Below are positions 25,754 to 34,539 of a stretch of 64,000 nucleotides of DNA, one piece after another. Source of the stretch: Thiomargarita sp. (GTDB taxonomy: Bacteria > Pseudomonadota > Gammaproteobacteria > Beggiatoales > Beggiatoaceae). Made by a program: the position numbers and the translations under genes. The notes under the pieces are model-generated. The model had not been told where the DNA came from and did not search any database. It saw only the letters and a program-made list of their open reading frames with translations. Numbering within the stretch: the stretch's first letter is position 1; every line of letters starts with the position of its first letter. The stretch covers positions 107,345 to 171,344 of the forward strand of contig DYRG01000002.1 of the NCBI GenBank assembly GCA_020718845.1, read 5' to 3'.

Positions 25754-25768
25754 TGGCATGGTTAATGC
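25754..25768 (+). promoter_or_regulatory. Sigma-54 (-24/-12) promoter of glnA
   Basis: TGGCATGGTTAATGC has the invariant GG (25755-25756) and GC (25767-25768) exactly 10 nt apart, as required for RpoN promoters. Transcription would start about 12 nt further on, giving a leader of some 75 nt before the glnA ATG. The rest of the 370-bp gap from 25484 holds the NtrC site and AT-rich DNA in which I see no gene. Confidence 0.75.
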
Positions 25769-25853
25769 CGACGGTTGTGCGATTACTACTGACGCGGTTT
25801 CTGTTAAAATGGAAACTTGAATTTTTTATTATCCCCTATTAAGGAGTCTAAAT

Positions 25854-27269
25854 ATGTCGATGTCTGGCAAACAAGTGCTTGATTTAATTAAAGAAAAAAA
25901 CGTTAAGTTTGTCGATTTTCGTTTCGCCGATACACGCGGCAAAGAACAACACGTCACTGTTCCTTCGCACACCGTCAAAGAAGACATTTTTGAAGACGGT
26001 AAAATGTTTGATGGTTCTTCCATTGCAGGTTGGAAAGGTATTAATGAATCTGACATGATTTTAATGCCAGATGCTTCCACTGCGGTTCTCGATCCGTTCT
26101 TTGAAGAATCTACTTTAATCTTGCGCTGCGACGTGGTTGAACCTTCCACTATGCAAGGGTATGAGCGTTGCCCACGTTCTTTAGCGAAACGCGCCGAAGC
26201 CTATTTGAAATCCACTGGCATCGCTGACACTGCTTTCTTTGGTCCAGAAAACGAATTTTTCGTCTTTGATGATGTGCGTTGGGGCGCGGATATGAGCGGT
26301 TGTTTTGTGAAAATCGACTCTCAAGAAGCAGGTTGGAACTCTGAAAAAGCCTATCCAGACGGCAACATGGGACATCGCCCAGGTGTGAAAGGCGGTTATT
26401 TCCCCGTTCCTCCCGTTGATGCTTTACACGACTTACGCGCTCAAATGTGTTTGACATTAGAAGATATGGGTCAAGGCGTGGAAGTTCACCATCACGAAGT
26501 TGCAACCGCTGGACAATGCGAATTAGGTATGGTTTTCAATACCTTAGTGAAGAAAGCCGACGAAGTTTTGATCTTAAAATATGCAATCATGAACGTTGCG
26601 CACCAATACGGCAAAACCGTCACTTTTATGCCTAAACCTTTAGTGGGCGATAATGGTTCTGGAATGCACGTTCACCAATCATTAGCGAAAGACGGCGTGA
26701 ACTTATTCTCTGGTGACAAATACGGCGGATTATCTGAAACTGCTTTATATTACATCGGCGGCATTATCAAACACGCTAAAGCATTAAACGCTTTCACTAA
26801 TGCTTCTACCAACAGTTACAAACGTTTAGTACCTGGATTTGAAGCACCCGTAATGTTAGCTTATTCTGCGCGTAATCGTTCAGCTTCTATTCGGATTCCT
26901 TACGTTTCAAATCCTAAAGGTCGTCGTATTGAAGTACGTTTCCCAGATTCAACTGCTAATCCTTATTTTGCTTTCGCAGCAATGATGATGGCGGGCTTAG
27001 ATGGAATTCAAAACAAAATCCATCCGGGTGAAGCAATGGATAAAGATTTGTACGATTTGCCACCTGAAGAAGAAAAGAACATTCCTCAAGTTTGTTATTC
27101 TTTGGATATGGCATTAGATCATTTGGACAAAGATCGTGAGTTCTTAACTCGCGGTGGGGTTTTCACTGATGACGTGATCGATGCATACATTGATCTCAAA
27201 ATGCAAGAAGTGACTCGTTTGCGCATGACCACGCATCCTATTGAATACGATATGTATTACAGTTTGTAA
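25854..27269 (+). CDS. glnA: Glutamine synthetase type I
   Basis: GlnA makes glutamine from glutamate, ammonia and ATP as a dodecamer. The 471-residue protein shows [34 protein letters not shown], the metal and ATP site [34 protein letters not shown] [11 protein letters not shown], then [20 protein letters not shown]. The adenylylation tyrosine is present in DLYDLPPEE (Tyr400), so it is the GlnE-controlled GSI-beta form. AAGGAG lies 8 nt before the ATG. Control by nitrogen is supported by the sigma-54 promoter and NtrC site. It is a single-gene unit with a terminator; ntrB and ntrC do not follow in this window. Confidence 0.98.
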   Translation: MSMSGKQVLDLIKEKNVKFVDFRFADTRGKEQHVTVPSHTVKEDIFEDGKMFDGSSIAGWKGINESDMILMPDASTAVLDPFFEESTLILRCDVVEPSTMQGYERCPRSLAKRAEAYLKSTGIADTAFFGPENEFFVFDDVRWGADMSGCFVKIDSQEAGWNSEKAYPDGNMGHRPGVKGGYFPVPPVDALHDLRAQMCLTLEDMGQGVEVHHHEVATAGQCELGMVFNTLVKKADEVLILKYAIMNVAHQYGKTVTFMPKPLVGDNGSGMHVHQSLAKDGVNLFSGDKYGGLSETALYYIGGIIKHAKALNAFTNASTNSYKRLVPGFEAPVMLAYSARNRSASIRIPYVSNPKGRRIEVRFPDSTANPYFAFAAMMMAGLDGIQNKIHPGEAMDKDLYDLPPEEEKNIPQVCYSLDMALDHLDKDREFLTRGGVFTDDVIDAYIDLKMQEVTRLRMTTHPIEYDMYYSL

Positions 27270-27279
27270 AATACGAAAG

Positions 27280-27303
27280 TCCCTCGTTTGAGGGATTTTT
27301 TTT
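27280..27303 (+). terminator. Rho-independent terminator after glnA
   Basis: TCCCTC (27280-27285) and GAGGGA (27290-27295) form a stem with a GTTT loop, followed by eight T. It starts 11 nt after the glnA stop codon. Confidence 0.9.
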
Positions 27304-27377
27304 GTGATCTATTGCAAATTTTATATAACTATTGAATAATGAAATCCCTTTAACTTACTTTTAATTGCGAGGATAAT

Positions 27378-27752
27378 ATGGTCAGAAAAACGTTGTTAGT
27401 ATTAGGATTGTGTGGCGCATTTGCAACCGCGCCAGTTTTAGCGGAAGAAAAAATGTCTTGTGATGATTTAGCAGGAGTAGCAACGGCTCTCTCTGATATT
27501 GTAAGTGCATTTGAAACAAATCCAAAAATTCATGAAGATAAAGACGCAGAAGCGGGTTTAAATCAAATCGTTGAAGCATTAGGCTTAATCGCTAAATCAG
27601 AAGGCGATTCTGTATTAAGTTCCAATGTGAAGAAATTATCTAAATTATGGGCAATGGACGAGTGGAAAGATGCAGATACAACTGCTTTTAAAGATACTCT
27701 CGATAACGTTGTGACCAACTTCGAACGCATTCATAAAAAAGATTGCAAATAA
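27378..27752 (+). CDS. Secreted small helical protein, unrecognised
   Basis: The 124-residue protein has a clear Sec signal peptide, MVRKTLLVLGLCGAFATAPV with cleavage after VLA (about residue 22). The mature part is about 100 residues, acidic and helical, with only two cysteines: one near its start (MSCDDL) and one next to the end (KKDCK), which could form a disulfide that closes a helical bundle. GAGGA lies before the ATG. It lies between two terminators, so it is expressed alone. I do not recognise the family. Confidence 0.75.
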   Translation: MVRKTLLVLGLCGAFATAPVLAEEKMSCDDLAGVATALSDIVSAFETNPKIHEDKDAEAGLNQIVEALGLIAKSEGDSVLSSNVKKLSKLWAMDEWKDADTTAFKDTLDNVVTNFERIHKKDCK

Positions 27753-27770
27753 TCGCTAATCTGAAAACAC

Positions 27771-27808
27771 AAAAAAGCTCACTTTAAAATCAAAAGTGGG
27801 CTTTTTTT
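27771..27808 (+). terminator. Rho-independent terminator after the secreted protein gene
   Basis: AAAAAAGCTCACTTT pairs with AAAGTGGGCTTTTTTT with one G-T wobble, across a 7-nt loop, and ends in seven T. It lies 19 nt after the stop codon. Confidence 0.85.
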
Positions 27809-27859
27809 ATTGTGAAATGTATTGTAAAAGTTAATTTTTAATATTGCGTTTGGCAACTA

Positions 27860-27868
27860 TGTTAGAAT
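27860..27868 (+). promoter_or_regulatory. Putative extended -10 element of glgB
   Basis: TGTTAGAAT reads as an extended -10 (TGn plus TAGAAT) 29 bp before the preferred glgB start. No good -35 box is visible, which extended -10 promoters do not need. Confidence 0.35.
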
Positions 27869-27897
27869 ATTAGCAAATGAATTTGAGGAATCTAGCA

Positions 27898-30060
27898 ATG
27901 GGCACGAAAGCGACTTTGAAAGCTGAATTAGAAAAACTTGCGCAAGCACAACATCATAATCCATATCAAATTTTGGGTAAATCTCGAACCGCTAAACAAA
28001 ATGTGGTGCGGGCGTTTTTGCCAAATGTGCAAAGCGTTGAAATCGTTGAATTAAATACAACCATGAAACGCCTTCCCGATAGCGATTTCTTCGAATGGCG
28101 TGGTATTCAAAAATTACCCGATCATTATCAATTGCGTTGGACAGATAGCGACGGTAATCTTCAACAACGCTTTGATCCGTATAGCTTTTCTCCCACATTA
28201 AGCGATTTTGATCTGCATTTATTTAGCGAAGGCAAACATCGAAAGGCTTATCAATTTATGGGCGCGCATCTCATTGAAATTGATGGGATTGCTGGGGTTC
28301 GATTTGCGGTGTGGTCGCCCAATGCCGAACGCGTGAGTGTCGTCGGAAATTTCAATCAATGGGACGGGCGTTGTCACCCGATGCAGGTTCACTTAAATGG
28401 TGTATGGGAATTATTTGTCCCGAATTTAGCCGCTGGCGTTGAATACAAATTTGAAATCCGCCAACGCGAAACAGGGCTTTTATCTTTAAAATCAGACCCT
28501 TATGGTCAATATTTTGAAATGCGTCCCGCAAATGCGTCGATCACTATCGGGTTATCTGAACACGCTTGGACAGATCAAGAGTGGCTTGAAAAACGCAGCC
28601 AGCTCGATTGGTTGCACACGCCAATGTCCGTGTATGAAGTGCATTTGGGATCGTGGCAACGTGCTGAAAATGGAGAGTTTTTAAATTATCGAGACTTAGC
28701 GCATCGATTAGTTTCTTATGTTAAAGAAATGGGCTTTAGTTATATCGAATTATTACCCATCACCGAACATCCTTACGACGGCTCTTGGGGTTATCAAACA
28801 ACAGGTTACTTTGCACCAACCAGTCGTTTCGGAACGCCAGACGATTTTCGTTATTTTATTGACTATTGTCATAAAAATGACATCGGGGTGATTTTGGATT
28901 GGGTGCCCGCGCATTTCCCCAAAGATGCACACGGTTTGGCGCGATTCGATGGGACGGCTCTTTACGAACACGAAGACCCTCGCAAAGGTGAGCATTTGGA
29001 TTGGTCGACTTTGATTTATAATTTTGGTCGAAATGAAGTGCGTACGTTCTTGATTTCTAGCGCAATGTATTGGCTTGAAGAATTTCATCTCGACGGTTTG
29101 CGGGTCGATGCGGTCGCGTCGATGCTGTATTTGGATTATTCACGCACCGATTGGATTCCGAATCAATATGGCGGTCGAGAAAATTTAGAAGCCATTGATT
29201 TTCTTAGAGAATTAAACACAGTTGCGCACGGTCAATTTCATGGTGCAGTGATTATTGCCGAAGAATCAACCGCTTGGCCTCAAGTCACTCGTCCAACGTG
29301 GTTAGGCGGACTCGGATTCAGCATGAAATGGAATATGGGCTGGATGAACGATATGTTGTCGTATATGCGTTGCGAGCCGATTTATCGCCAATTTCACCAC
29401 GATTGGTTGACATTCAGTATGTTGTATGCGTTTAATGAGAATTTTATGCTGCCGTTTTCTCACGACGAAGTGGTTCACGGCAAAGGTTCGATGATCGCCA
29501 AAATGCCTGGTGATGAGTGGCAACGCTTCGCAAATTTACGCTTATTATACAGTTACTTATTTACGCATCCTGGCAAAAAACTGCTGTTTATGGGAACAGA
29601 ATTTGCCCAAGGTGATGAATGGGACGCGCAAAATGCCCTAGATTGGTATGTTTTAGACTATAATTATCATCGTGGAATCCAGCAGTTGGTGAAGGATTTA
29701 AATAAGTTGTATCATAGCCTTCCAGCGTTGCACCATTTTGAGTTTGAATGGCAAGGTTTTCAATGGGTTGATTGTCACGACGCGCAGCAATCCATTTTGA
29801 CCTTTTTAAGAAAATCAGTCGATGATTGTGTGGTTGTGGTGGTTAATTTTACCCCAGTCGTTCGCCAGCATTACCGAATAGGCGTGCCGACGGAAGGCGA
29901 TTATCAAGAAATTTTTAATTCAGATTCAGTGTATTACGGTGGAAGCAACGTGGGGAACGGCGGGCACTTAACCGCTCAACCTCATTCGTGGATGAATCAA
30001 CCCTGCTCATTAGAACTTACGTTACCGCCACTCGCGGCAATTATTCTCCGCGTAGGGTAA
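27898..30060 (+). CDS. glgB: 1,4-alpha-glucan branching enzyme GlgB
   Basis: GlgB adds alpha-1,6 branches to glycogen. The 720-residue protein has two N-terminal beta-sandwich modules (HNPYQILG; then [20 protein letters not shown], the CBM48) and the GH13 barrel: [41 protein letters not shown], the nucleophile in [13 protein letters not shown] (Asp404), the acid/base in IIAEESTAW (Glu455/456) and [14 protein letters not shown] start at 27898 because GAGG lies 9 nt upstream; the ATG at 27877 has no site. No glgA, glgC, glgX or glgP is beside it, so the glycogen genes are scattered. The last codons (AAIILRVG) may be echoed in a duplicate near 30640. Confidence 0.97.
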   Translation: MGTKATLKAELEKLAQAQHHNPYQILGKSRTAKQNVVRAFLPNVQSVEIVELNTTMKRLPDSDFFEWRGIQKLPDHYQLRWTDSDGNLQQRFDPYSFSPTLSDFDLHLFSEGKHRKAYQFMGAHLIEIDGIAGVRFAVWSPNAERVSVVGNFNQWDGRCHPMQVHLNGVWELFVPNLAAGVEYKFEIRQRETGLLSLKSDPYGQYFEMRPANASITIGLSEHAWTDQEWLEKRSQLDWLHTPMSVYEVHLGSWQRAENGEFLNYRDLAHRLVSYVKEMGFSYIELLPITEHPYDGSWGYQTTGYFAPTSRFGTPDDFRYFIDYCHKNDIGVILDWVPAHFPKDAHGLARFDGTALYEHEDPRKGEHLDWSTLIYNFGRNEVRTFLISSAMYWLEEFHLDGLRVDAVASMLYLDYSRTDWIPNQYGGRENLEAIDFLRELNTVAHGQFHGAVIIAEESTAWPQVTRPTWLGGLGFSMKWNMGWMNDMLSYMRCEPIYRQFHHDWLTFSMLYAFNENFMLPFSHDEVVHGKGSMIAKMPGDEWQRFANLRLLYSYLFTHPGKKLLFMGTEFAQGDEWDAQNALDWYVLDYNYHRGIQQLVKDLNKLYHSLPALHHFEFEWQGFQWVDCHDAQQSILTFLRKSVDDCVVVVVNFTPVVRQHYRIGVPTEGDYQEIFNSDSVYYGGSNVGNGGHLTAQPHSWMNQPCSLELTLPPLAAIILRVG

Positions 30061-30073
30061 GATTATCCTCAAT

Positions 30074-30101
30074 TTCTCACTTGAATCAGTTTAAGTGAGA
30101 A
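30074..30101 (+). other. Hairpin after glgB
   Basis: TTCTCACTT (30074-30082) and AAGTGAGAA (30093-30101) form a perfect 9-bp stem 13 nt after the glgB stop. There is no T-run, so it may protect the mRNA end or terminate weakly. A similar TATCTCACTT/AAGTGAGATA pair lies at 30714-30765 before the second pentapeptide gene. Confidence 0.6.
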
Positions 30102-30160
30102 GCTATCCGCAATTTATTGATTTGTCTAAATAAATTTTAAAAAAATAGGCGGGTTTAATT

Positions 30161-30607
30161 ATGAAAAAATTATTTTACCTCAGTTCTTTGGTTGGGCTAA
30201 CTTTTGGCGTGATGAGCCATGCACTCCAAGCCGCCGACGCAAGCCATGTCGAAAAATTGATGCGATCCAAGCAGTGTCCCATGTGTAATCTGTCGTCTGC
30301 GAATTTAGATGGCATAGACCTAGTTCGAGCTAACCTTAGCAGGTCTAACATAAAAGACGCTAGCTTGAATAACGCTAATTTGCGTAGTGCTAATCTACAG
30401 GGAGTTAATCTCTCCAATGCTACGATGACGAGTGTTAATTTGCGTGGCGCTAATTTGACAAACGCAAATTTGCATAGTGCAAATTTGACAGGCGCAAATT
30501 TACGCGGCGCAAATCTTTCGGGTGCTGATTTGCGCGGCGCAAACCTAACAGGCGCACATTTAAACGGCGCAAATCTCACTGGAGCTGTAGGCTACACGCC
30601 GCCTTAA
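30161..30607 (+). CDS. Exported pentapeptide-repeat protein, copy A
   Basis: The 148 residues start with a signal peptide (MKKLFYLSSLVGLTFGVMSH, cleavage about ALQAA). A conserved HVEKLMRSKQCPMCNLSSAN segment with a CxxC pair follows, then about 20 pentapeptide units of the A(N/D)LxX type (ANLRGANLTNANLHSANL). Pentapeptides fold into a right-handed square beta-helix. The CPxCNLSS cap before the repeats is a known form in gammaproteobacterial secreted pentapeptide proteins of unknown job. The final GYTPP is shared with copy B 204 bp downstream, so the two are paralogues by duplication. Confidence 0.88.
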   Translation: MKKLFYLSSLVGLTFGVMSHALQAADASHVEKLMRSKQCPMCNLSSANLDGIDLVRANLSRSNIKDASLNNANLRSANLQGVNLSNATMTSVNLRGANLTNANLHSANLTGANLRGANLSGADLRGANLTGAHLNGANLTGAVGYTPP

Positions 30608-30632
30608 CTTGCAAAATCTTATTTGAATCAAC

Positions 30633-30664
30633 GCGCTTGGCGCAATTATTCTTCGCACAGGTAG
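30633..30664 (+). repeat. Possible relic of the glgB 3' end between the pentapeptide genes
   Basis: GCGCAATTATTCTTCGC here resembles GGCAATTATTCTCCGC at the end of glgB (30036-30051). In frame it reads AIILRTG against AIILRVG of GlgB. About 20 of 26 positions agree. This suggests that a block holding the glgB tail plus a pentapeptide gene was duplicated in tandem. The match is short and could be chance. Confidence 0.4.
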
Positions 30665-30810
30665 CAAATAGCTTCAATTCAAGATAAGATAGAGCAAGGG
30701 TATCGCCTAAAAATATCTCACTTTTCAGAATGTTTGCGTTTAATCTTTAGAGATTAAGTGAGATATAATGGGTAAATAATTATTGGACTAACAAAAGCGA
30801 CGGACGCAAG

Positions 30811-31290
30811 GTGAAAAAGCTGTTTTATCTTGGCTTTATAATAGGGTTGGTTTTCGGAACGCTCGACAGCAGTAGCGTTCAAGCCGCCGACGCAAGCCAT
30901 GTCGAAAAATTGAAAAAAAATAAGCAATGTCCCAAGTGTAATCTGTCGTCTGTAGGTTTAGAAGGCGAAAATTTGGCGCGTGCTAACCTTAGTAACTCGA
31001 ACATGAGAAATGCCAAACTCAACAATATTAACTTGCGCACCGCTAATCTGTCGCAGTCCAACTTCTCTGGGGCAAAAATGGCAAGCGCAAATCTGCGCGG
31101 CGCAAACCTTAGCCGTGCAATTATGAAGGGTGCAAACCTTGCGGGTGCAAACTTACGCGGTGCAAACCTTGCGGGCGCAGATTTACGCGGCGCAAACTTA
31201 ACGGGCGCAAACTTACGCGGCGCAAAAACCGACGGTATGAAAACTGACGGCGCAAAGCTCACTGGTGTTCTAGGCTACACACCTCCTTAA
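30811..31290 (+). CDS. Exported pentapeptide-repeat protein, copy B
   Basis: The 159-residue paralogue of copy A starts at a GTG (MKKLFYLGFIIGLVFGTLDS signal peptide, cleavage near VQAA). It keeps ADASHVEKL and the CPKCNLSS cap, then about 20 pentapeptide units that become very regular towards the end (LRGANLAGADLRGANL) before an altered stretch TDGMKTDGAKL and the shared GYTPP end. The repeat core differs from copy A in many codons, so the duplication is not recent. Both genes were probably kept by selection. The function is not known. Confidence 0.87.
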   Translation: MKKLFYLGFIIGLVFGTLDSSSVQAADASHVEKLKKNKQCPKCNLSSVGLEGENLARANLSNSNMRNAKLNNINLRTANLSQSNFSGAKMASANLRGANLSRAIMKGANLAGANLRGANLAGADLRGANLTGANLRGAKTDGMKTDGAKLTGVLGYTPP

Positions 31291-31314
31291 TCTCTTTCGC
31301 TTTTTACAGTATAT

Positions 31315-31352
31315 AAAAAAGATCAACTAAACCAATAAGTTGATCTTTTTTT
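31315..31352 (+). terminator. Rho-independent terminator after pentapeptide copy B
   Basis: AAAAAAGATCAACT pairs with AGTTGATCTTTTTTT around a 9-nt loop. The stem is perfect over at least 8 bp and extends into A/T pairs. Confidence 0.9.
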
Positions 31353-31425
31353 GTGAAATTCTTTTTCTAAGTATATCTATTGTGAGAAACTACTTCACCC
31401 AAAACTCCCAAACACGAGGTCAAAT

Positions 31426-32295
31426 ATGAGTGAATTAAATCCCCCCAGCAGTCCTTTGTTGCCATTAAAACTTACGGGACAAGACACATTTCATTTTCGT
31501 TGTCATAAAGAAATTAGTTGTTTTAATCAATGTTGCAAAATGATTGATGTGACGCTTGCACCTTACGATATTATTCGTTTGAAACGTCGATTAGAAATGA
31601 CTTCAAATGAGTTTCTTTCACTTTATACCTATCCATTTGAAATGGACGGACATGGAATGCCGGGTGTGAAATTGAAACCGCTTGAAGAAACGACTGTTTG
31701 TCCATTTGTAACAGAGGAAGGGTGCGGCGTTTATGAAGACCGTCCAACCGCGTGTCGTTATTATGCGTTGGGTTTGATGGCGATGCGTCTACAGGATTCT
31801 CCAACGGATGAAAATCTGTATTTCAAAGTGAAAGAAGATCATTGTTTAGGACATCAAGAAAATCAAGAACAAACCATCGATGAATATCGCAAAGAACAAG
31901 GCGTTGAAGAATACGATCAAGTCAATCGCGGTTGGCAGCAAATTATTTTAAAGAAACGCTCAGCTGGTCCCGCAATTGGTCGTCCATCACCGCGTAGTTA
32001 TCAATTATATTTCATGGCGTGCTATAACGTTGATAATTTTAGAGATTTTGTATTTTCACCCGGGTTTTTAGATAGTTACGATTTGAAAAACGAAAACGTC
32101 GATGAACTAAAAAAAGATGATGTCGCAATGCAACTTTTTGCGTTTCGTTTCTTAAAACAAGTCCTTTATGCAGAAATGAGCATTCCTCTAAAACCTGAAG
32201 CTGAAGCCAAACGTTTAAAACGCCTCGAAGAACTCAAAAGACTCAACCCTTACGACAACGATCTCGGCTCTGATGAACCTTCCTTAGTTGATTAA
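31426..32295 (+). CDS. YkgJ-family cysteine-cluster protein
   Basis: The 289-residue cytoplasmic protein carries the Zn/Fe-binding cysteine cluster of the YkgJ (CxxCxxCC) family: FRCHKEISCFNQCCKM (Cys26, 32, 36, 37) and VCPFVTEEGCGVYEDRPTAC (about 98-117). The RP-x2-CRYYALG motif follows. Larger members of 250-300 residues such as this one are of unknown role. A charged C-terminus with EAEAKRLKRLEELKRL ends the protein. It has its own terminator-like hairpin. Spacing from the upstream terminator suggests a separate promoter. Confidence 0.88.
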   Translation: MSELNPPSSPLLPLKLTGQDTFHFRCHKEISCFNQCCKMIDVTLAPYDIIRLKRRLEMTSNEFLSLYTYPFEMDGHGMPGVKLKPLEETTVCPFVTEEGCGVYEDRPTACRYYALGLMAMRLQDSPTDENLYFKVKEDHCLGHQENQEQTIDEYRKEQGVEEYDQVNRGWQQIILKKRSAGPAIGRPSPRSYQLYFMACYNVDNFRDFVFSPGFLDSYDLKNENVDELKKDDVAMQLFAFRFLKQVLYAEMSIPLKPEAEAKRLKRLEELKRLNPYDNDLGSDEPSLVD

Positions 32296-32303
32296 AACAA
32301 ATT

Positions 32304-32323
32304 GATGCGGTTTTCACCGCATC
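32304..32323 (+). terminator. Terminator-like hairpin after the YkgJ-family gene
   Basis: GATGCGG (32304-32310) pairs with CCGCATC (32317-32323) over a 6-nt loop 9 nt after the stop codon. Only a short mixed TTATCTTA tail follows, so termination may be partial. Confidence 0.6.
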
Positions 32324-32357
32324 TTATCTTACGAATTCAGGTATAATTGGTAAATAA

Positions 32358-32594
32358 TTATTTTGTTACAAAGGGAACAACGTTATTTGAATAATCACCT
32401 TTGGTTTCTGGAATTATCCCTGTTATTTGACTTAACATTCCTTCGCTGATATTTAAATGTTTTGCGATTATATTAAAAGTTATTTTTAACTCTTTTTCTA
32501 ATAATTTCAAAGAGTTATTTAATAATTCAGGTTCTTCAGGAGCAATTTGCTCATCATATTTTTCTATTTTTGAGTATCCGCTAGAGGATAATCT
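32358..32594 (-). pseudogene. 3' remnant of an unidentified gene (helix-turn-helix-like C-terminus)
   Basis: A frame of 78 codons runs from a TAA at 32597 to the stop at 32358, with no usable start codon near its 5' end. It reads in part YDEQIAPEEPELLNNSLKLL, then ELKITFNIIAKHLNISEGML followed by SQITGI, and ends NNVVPFVTK. The IAKHLNISEGMLSQITG stretch looks like a helix-turn-helix at the end of a regulator, perhaps of the ImmA/IrrE kind. It overlaps the rloB 3' end in another frame. It appears to be the tail of a gene that lost its 5' part when the RloAB pair arrived or decayed. The family is a guess. Confidence 0.5.
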
Positions 32595-33124
32595 TTAACG
32601 AAATATCCTTTAACAAGTTTACCAAGTTCAGGGTAGTTTTTTATTGCATCACAAATATTATTTTTATTGATATATTTCTCTAATAATATGCAGTTATTTT
32701 TCTCATAGTTAGAAATATAGGTTTTTAATTTTTCTTCACAGGATTTGCATTCTTTATTTTTACAATGTTGCACTGTTTCAAAATGGGATAATAACCATGC
32801 TTCAATGCAAGGTTCGCTAATGTAAATTTCAGCTTTTTCTTTTAGTAAATCATTGTATAATTTTGACTCTGAAGGATTTTTAGGGTTAAATCTATCATTA
32901 TCAAACCAAACAATAAATTTTGAGTATATCTCTTTCTTTTCCTTAAGAATACTCAGAGCATCAATCATTACTCCTTTCGCATTACCTCCCTTGCAATTTT
33001 TTATTTTACTATTGTTTTTATATAATCTTTTCAATAAATTAATGTAATTTTCTTCTGTGCAACCTTCGACAATAAAATAGTTTATCGACTGGAGTTCTTT
33101 TTGTGGGCGTTGTTTTCTAGCCAT
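32564..33124 (-). CDS. rloB: RloB-like protein (TOPRIM-like nuclease partner)
   Basis: The 186-residue protein starts MARKQRPQKELQSINYFIVE. It has the TOPRIM-like acidic residues in FIVEGCTEENY (Glu20) and VWFDNDRF (Asp75, Asp77), then SEPCIEAWLLSHFE, a hallmark of the RloB family. A short Cys motif CKNKECKSC lies near residue 107. I use the ATG at 33124, 4 nt after the ATPase stop; the longer frame to 33253 runs inside that gene. RloB is always paired with an ABC-type ATPase (RloA) and the pairs are found among anti-phage genes (related to AbiL). By analogy with PARIS, the ATPase would sense the phage and release the TOPRIM effector; this is inference. Confidence 0.82.
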   Translation of the reverse strand: MARKQRPQKELQSINYFIVEGCTEENYINLLKRLYKNNSKIKNCKGGNAKGVMIDALSILKEKKEIYSKFIVWFDNDRFNPKNPSESKLYNDLLKEKAEIYISEPCIEAWLLSHFETVQHCKNKECKSCEEKLKTYISNYEKNNCILLEKYINKNNICDAIKNYPELGKLVKGYFVKDYPLADTQK

Positions 33125-33128
33125 AAAT

Positions 33129-34409
33129 TTATATTCCTCTAGGAATTGCACCAAAACGTCCAATTCGATAAAGTTCTTCCAAATGTTCTTTACCAAATTT
33201 TGAAATATCTTTAAAGTCATTTGCAGAGAAAACTTCAGTTTCACCATCATCATTTTTTTGAGTGAACCATAATTGATGAGGTTCTAAAATATTCATTAAA
33301 TAGCTGTTATGAAAAGAAAAAATTAATTGTGCACCTTTGGTATTAAAAGAGGGATTTTGAAATAATCCAATTAAATATGCAACAAGATTTTGATGTAATT
33401 TTATTTCAATTTCATCAAGAATTAATAACGTTCCAGTATCAAGAGTAACTAAAATTTTTCCTAATATGACTAAAAATTGTAAAGTTCCAGAGCTTTCTTG
33501 CTCTGGGAGAAAGTCAACATAAGAATCTGCTATTTTATGTTTAAAAAATAATTCGCTTACACCTAATAGCTTAATTTGATGATTATCATTTTGGCTTTTT
33601 CTTAGTAATTTAAGTTGTTTAACAATTTCTTTAGGAATTTGATCTGTAACTTTTTCCAATTTTTCTAAAATGCCTTGAGGATTACCTTCAATAAAATGTT
33701 GTTTCCCAATAAAAATCGAATCAATTCCTATGTCAGCCACTCTAATAAGCTCAGTTAATAAAAGGTCATGTTGTGAATTATTCATTAACGTAGCAACTAA
33801 AGCTGGATTAAATTTTTCGTCTTGCAACCCAGTATTTGTAATATTGGACTGTAAAAAATAAGTTGCAAACTCTAGAGCAATCACTTGGGATTTAAATTGT
33901 TTATTAAAGGAAATAATCGAACAATTTGATCTTAAATCCGATGTATCAATAGGTTTTATCCGTTTATCATAGATAACTACATTTAGTTTTCTAGTGTAAA
34001 TATTTCTTTTTTGCTCACAAGGATAATAATTAATTTCTTCATAAATCACTTTCTCTTTAGTTAAGTGAAGAATATATTCACAATCAATAAATTTTTCTTC
34101 TTGATCTTTATCTAACCTAATTTTTTTTGAAAAAATTAGATGGAATTTAGATGGTTCATTTTCTAAACTATAAAATGGTTCTATAGGTATTTTTTTTTCT
34201 GCTTCTAATTGTAAAAATGAGGATTGCATAAACCAATATACAAAGGTCAATGCTTGTAAAACAGTTGTTTTACCAGAAGCATTTGCGCCTGCAAACCCAA
34301 TTATTGTATTAGCAGGAAAAGGATTATTTTTAGGAATATTTAAATCAAAATCAATTACGCATTCTTTTTTAATTGAACGGTAATTTTCTATTGCAAAATA
34401 TTTAATCAA
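33129..34409 (-). CDS. rloA: RloA-like AAA/ABC ATPase of a defence pair
   Basis: The 426-residue protein is an AAA_21/SMC-like ABC ATPase. Residues 1-49 read MIKYFAIENYRSIKKE with Walker A GANASGKTT (41-49). A signature-like QESSGTLQFLVILGK (about 308-322), Walker B TLLILDEIEIKLH and an H-loop LIFSFHNSYLM follow. The C-terminus KEHLEELYRIGRFGAIPRG is typical of this family. A coiled-coil insert is not evident. It is followed directly by rloB. The pair lies between a conserved YkgJ gene and gatC, with a remnant of another gene behind it, so it behaves as a small mobile defence cassette. Confidence 0.88.
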   Translation of the reverse strand: MIKYFAIENYRSIKKECVIDFDLNIPKNNPFPANTIIGFAGANASGKTTVLQALTFVYWFMQSSFLQLEAEKKIPIEPFYSLENEPSKFHLIFSKKIRLDKDQEEKFIDCEYILHLTKEKVIYEEINYYPCEQKRNIYTRKLNVVIYDKRIKPIDTSDLRSNCSIISFNKQFKSQVIALEFATYFLQSNITNTGLQDEKFNPALVATLMNNSQHDLLLTELIRVADIGIDSIFIGKQHFIEGNPQGILEKLEKVTDQIPKEIVKQLKLLRKSQNDNHQIKLLGVSELFFKHKIADSYVDFLPEQESSGTLQFLVILGKILVTLDTGTLLILDEIEIKLHQNLVAYLIGLFQNPSFNTKGAQLIFSFHNSYLMNILEPHQLWFTQKNDDGETEVFSANDFKDISKFGKEHLEELYRIGRFGAIPRGI

Positions 34410-34505
34410 AATACTATCTCCTTTGTTTACTTGAGTTGTTCAATAATAAAGGCAACGAGGGTTAAATACAAGCGAGCCTAAGCGAAAATAGAGGGGAAAA
34501 TCGTT

Positions 34506-34511
34506 TATAAT
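34506..34511 (+). promoter_or_regulatory. Putative -10 box for gatC
   Basis: A perfect TATAAT lies 28 bp before the gatC start codon. The -35 region is not recognisable. The ribosome-binding site GGGAG precedes the ATG. Confidence 0.35.
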
Positions 34512-34539
34512 GAGCGTTTTGATTGTTTAGGGAGTTATT

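Noticed and set aside
30175..31262. Long minus-strand ORFs opposite the pentapeptide genes
   Set aside because: They arise from the repeated GCNAAYYTN codons read backwards; the plus strand has signal peptides, ribosome-binding sites and a known fold.
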